From the NCBI GenBank assembly GCA_041581635.1, contig JBFICW010000003.1, positions 31,535-95,534 of the forward strand: a DNA stretch of 64,000 bases. The letters are read 5' to 3'. The position numbers and the translations under genes are program-made. Each line of letters begins with the position of its first letter. Position 1 is the first letter of the stretch. The notes under the pieces were generated by a model that ran no database searches, was not told where the DNA came from, and saw nothing but the letters and a program-made list of their open reading frames with translations. The stretch is from Porticoccus sp041581635 (GTDB lineage: Bacteria > Pseudomonadota > Gammaproteobacteria > Pseudomonadales > Porticoccaceae). Below are positions 61,961 to 64,000 of the stretch, one piece after another.

Positions 61961-62254
61961 ATGACAAAATCAGAGTTAATTGACCATATTGTGACCCAGC
62001 AGGATCAACTTCCACCCAAGGATGTTGAGATTGCCGTGAAGATGATCCTTGAGAGAATGACTCAATCGCTGGTCAACAATGACAGGATTGAAATCAGGGG
62101 CTTTGGCAGCTTTTGCCTTCACTATAGAGCACCACGTGTTGGGCGTAACCCGAAAACAGGTGATTCAGTAGAGTTGTCAGGTAAGTCTGTGCCCTATTTT
62201 AAACCAGGTAAGGAACTTCGAGAACGAGTCAATAGCAGCTTAACTAATGGTTAA
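61961..62254 (+). CDS. ihfB: Integration host factor subunit beta
   Basis: A 97-residue HU/IHF family DNA-bending protein. It shows TKSELIDHIVTQQ, ILERMTQSLVNNDRIEIRGFGSF and the DNA-intercalating arm RAPRVGRNPKTGDSVELSGK with the conserved Pro at the tip, and VPYFKPGKELRERVN. IhfB rather than HU is supported by the NDRIEIRGFGSF strand and by its position after rpsA. The usual partner IhfA is elsewhere in the genome. Confidence 0.95.
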   Translation: MTKSELIDHIVTQQDQLPPKDVEIAVKMILERMTQSLVNNDRIEIRGFGSFCLHYRAPRVGRNPKTGDSVELSGKSVPYFKPGKELRERVNSSLTNG

Positions 62255-62317
62255 TTACCATGAGTTAGTCATCTGATCTCGATAATCGAGGCTAACGGTT
62301 ATAAGTTTAGTTACAAT

Positions 62318-62350
62318 AAACGGCAAGTTATTTAACTTGTCGTTTTTTTT
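62318..62350 (+). terminator. Rho-independent terminator after ihfB
   Basis: AACGGCAAGTT, loop ATTT and AACTTGTCGTT form an 11-base stem with one G-T pair, followed by eight T residues. It ends 12 bases before the lapA ATG, so lapA probably has its own promoter or depends on readthrough. Confidence 0.88.
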
Positions 62351-62362
62351 GCGAGGACTTAT

Positions 62363-62662
62363 ATGATATTGCTAAGAAAACTCTGCTTGTTGCTATTGGC
62401 GGTTGCAGCTATTTGGCTAGGGTTCTGGGTGGTATTTGATAATCCTGATCCGGTCTCATTCAAGTTGTTTGGCTTCGATTTGTGGTCGCTGCCCAGTGGT
62501 CTTTGGTTACTGTCATTTTTTGCTGTGGGTTGTTTTTCCGGCGTACTCTTTAGTGCGCCAGCTGTCATTCGGCTCAAGCGTCGCGCTAGGGTTTTGAAGA
62601 AACAACTAGACAAACATAAAGCTTCTGAGATCCATAAGCACAGTTCTTCTACTATCGATTAA
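62363..62662 (+). CDS. lapA: Lipopolysaccharide assembly protein A domain (LapA/YciS) protein
   Basis: A 99-residue inner-membrane protein of the DUF1049/LapA family with two transmembrane helices (about 5-25 and 45-68), a GFWVVFDNPDPVSFKLFG motif between them and a basic cytoplasmic tail RLKRRARVLKKQLDKHK. It acts with LapB in control of LpxC turnover and LPS assembly. It is followed by lapB ten bases later, as in E. coli yciS-yciM. Confidence 0.92.
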   Translation: MILLRKLCLLLLAVAAIWLGFWVVFDNPDPVSFKLFGFDLWSLPSGLWLLSFFAVGCFSGVLFSAPAVIRLKRRARVLKKQLDKHKASEIHKHSSSTID

Positions 62663-62671
62663 TTCTACCTT

Positions 62672-63865
62672 ATGATGCTCGAGGCACCCTATATTGCCCT
62701 TCTTATGCTATTGCTCATCCTCGTGTGGATTGTCGGGCACAGCGTCGGAGCACGCGGTTCAAGGAAAGTTTCTGGTGGATCTGCTCTCCAACAACATTCC
62801 CAGGGAATCAGTTTCCTGCTCAATGAACAGCCAGACCAAGCCATTGATTCATTTATACGTGCTGTCGAGGTGACACCATCTACACTTGAAACTCATCTGG
62901 CTATGGGAACTTTAATGCGCCAACGAGGTGAGGTGGATCGGGCGATTAAAGTTCATCAAAACATCTTGTCGCGTAGCAGCCTTAATCAGAAACAAATCTG
63001 TCAGGCTCGTTTGGAGTTGGGCCTTGATTTCCACAAGGCTGGACTATTGGACCGAGCAGAGAGGTTGTTTCTCGAACTGACAGAAAATCCAAAGGGTGAT
63101 TTCAGGCAAGACTCGCTTCGTCATCTGGTTGAGATTTACCGCGATGAGCAGGAGTGGGATAAAGCGATACGTGCTTCTAGACAGCTTAATAAAAAGTTAT
63201 TAGCAAGAGGCAGCGATAGCCACCTTGTTGAGCAAGCGAATTTTTATTGTGAGCTTGCGTTACAAAATATAGATAATGGCGAACCATTTGAGTGTCGAAG
63301 ACACTTGACGTCAGCTCTTAAGCTAAACAAGAACTCCGCTCGTGCCAACATAATATGGGGCGGCCTCGAACAAAAATTCTCTAACCATAGTGAAGCGCTG
63401 ATACATTATCTTCGTGTTCCCACACAACAACCTGAGCTGCTCCCTGAAATATTAGGACGAGTCGCTGAATGTTATGATGAACTGCATGATCAAAAGGGAA
63501 AACTAAAACAGTTTCGTCGCTGGCTGGCGGTGTATCCCAGTACAAACCTTACTCTGGCTGTAGCAGAGATTATCCGTGATGAGCGTGGGGAGGAGGAGGC
63601 CTCTCGTTTTCTTAGTGAATCTCTTGAAGCCGCACCCTCTATTAGAGTATTGAGTTCGTTACTTGATATCCATATTGATCGAACACAAGGCGAATTGAGT
63701 GACAGACTGGCTCTAATTCAAAGTGTGTTGCAAAGCGTTACCAGTCGTGAGGCAGGCCACCGTTGCTCAAAATGTGGCTTCAAAGCTACTCAATTACATT
63801 GGTTGTGCCCGCAGTGTAAATACTGGGAAACAATCAAGCCTTTTCAAGTGGGAAAAGGGGCATGA
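62672..63865 (+). CDS. lapB: Lipopolysaccharide assembly protein B (LapB/YciM)
   Basis: A 397-residue protein with an N-terminal membrane helix (YIALLMLLLILVWIVGHSVG), a series of tetratricopeptide repeats (about residues 45-330) and a C-terminal rubredoxin-like metal site, CSKCGF and CPQCKYW, essential in E. coli LapB. It recruits FtsH to degrade LpxC and so balances LPS with phospholipid synthesis. Two adjacent ATGs (62672 and 62675) could start translation. pyrF follows, as in E. coli and Pseudomonas. Confidence 0.95.
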   Translation: MMLEAPYIALLMLLLILVWIVGHSVGARGSRKVSGGSALQQHSQGISFLLNEQPDQAIDSFIRAVEVTPSTLETHLAMGTLMRQRGEVDRAIKVHQNILSRSSLNQKQICQARLELGLDFHKAGLLDRAERLFLELTENPKGDFRQDSLRHLVEIYRDEQEWDKAIRASRQLNKKLLARGSDSHLVEQANFYCELALQNIDNGEPFECRRHLTSALKLNKNSARANIIWGGLEQKFSNHSEALIHYLRVPTQQPELLPEILGRVAECYDELHDQKGKLKQFRRWLAVYPSTNLTLAVAEIIRDERGEEEASRFLSESLEAAPSIRVLSSLLDIHIDRTQGELSDRLALIQSVLQSVTSREAGHRCSKCGFKATQLHWLCPQCKYWETIKPFQVGKGA

Positions 63866-63911
63866 TGATAGTTGGGTCAGTCACCAATGAACTTAATAAT
63901 GAGAACATAAA

Positions 63912-64000
63912 ATGAACAACAGGAAAGACTCCAGCATTATTGTTGCTTTAGACTACAACAAGGCATCAACAGCCAATCAATTTGTAGAAACCGTTTCTCC
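63912..64000 (+). CDS. pyrF: Orotidine 5'-phosphate decarboxylase, N-terminal fragment (runs off the right edge)
   Basis: The first 29 codons are present: MNNRKDSSIIVALDYNKAS and then STANQFVETVS. SIIVALDY is the first beta strand of PyrF, and its place after lapB fits known synteny. It makes UMP from OMP. The rest of the gene is outside the window. Confidence 0.82.
   Translation, partial: MNNRKDSSIIVALDYNKASTANQFVETVS

Overview
The window reads as a continuous stretch of chromosome from a gammaproteobacterium, probably a marine Pseudomonas/Cellvibrio-type lineage. The evidence is gene content and order: smc-zipA-ligA; yciK-mupP-ubiG-mtaD facing gyrA-pheA-hisC-tyrA/aroA-cmk-rpsA-ihfB; lapA-lapB-pyrF; lolCDE; and a System I cytochrome c maturation (ccm) locus. 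Coding density is high, with no transposase, integrase, phage gene or CRISPR array seen. The taxonomic call is from synteny and family recognition only.

Layout. 1-2508: end of lolC, then lolD and lolE. 2514-8360: DUF2062 protein, a membrane-anchored glutamate synthase-like flavoprotein, a GCS2-type ligase, an AstE/aspartoacylase-type hydrolase and the sirtuin cobB. 8524-10840: a compact arsenosugar-type set (arsS plus two glycosyltransferase-like genes). 10967-19267: a small acidic protein and the ccm locus, which is split between ccmG and ccmH by a carboxymuconolactone decarboxylase-like gene, a hairpin terminator and two antisense tRNAs (Asp, Val). 19411-25904: smc, zipA, ligA. 26016-31660: MFS transporter, TrmH methyltransferase, DksA-like protein, a pdxJ of the divergent clade, cyclophilin, SH3 protein, YciI protein and a membrane protein.

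31850-42889 is the most unusual part. Six same-strand genes, separated by 2 to 40 bases, encode a TPP-dependent acetolactate-synthase-like enzyme, two different short citrate synthase/citryl-CoA lyase-like proteins in which the catalytic triad positions look replaced, a TonB-dependent receptor, a periplasmic binding protein without any transporter, and a 1492-residue hybrid histidine kinase ending in intact GGDEF and EAL domains. A candidate promoter with a palindrome lies upstream and a candidate terminator downstream. I read it as one operon linking uptake or sensing of an unknown compound to its metabolism and to phosphorelay and c-di-GMP output; the function is inference.

42998-48549: yciO, scpA, scpB, rluB, and an A+T-rich pair (sugar epimerase-like SDR, acyltransferase). 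48588-64000: cell-wall recycling/ubiquinone/nucleoside genes on the minus strand, then the gyrA to rpsA aromatic amino acid block (tyrA and aroA fused, serC absent from its usual place), ihfB, lapA, lapB and the start of pyrF.
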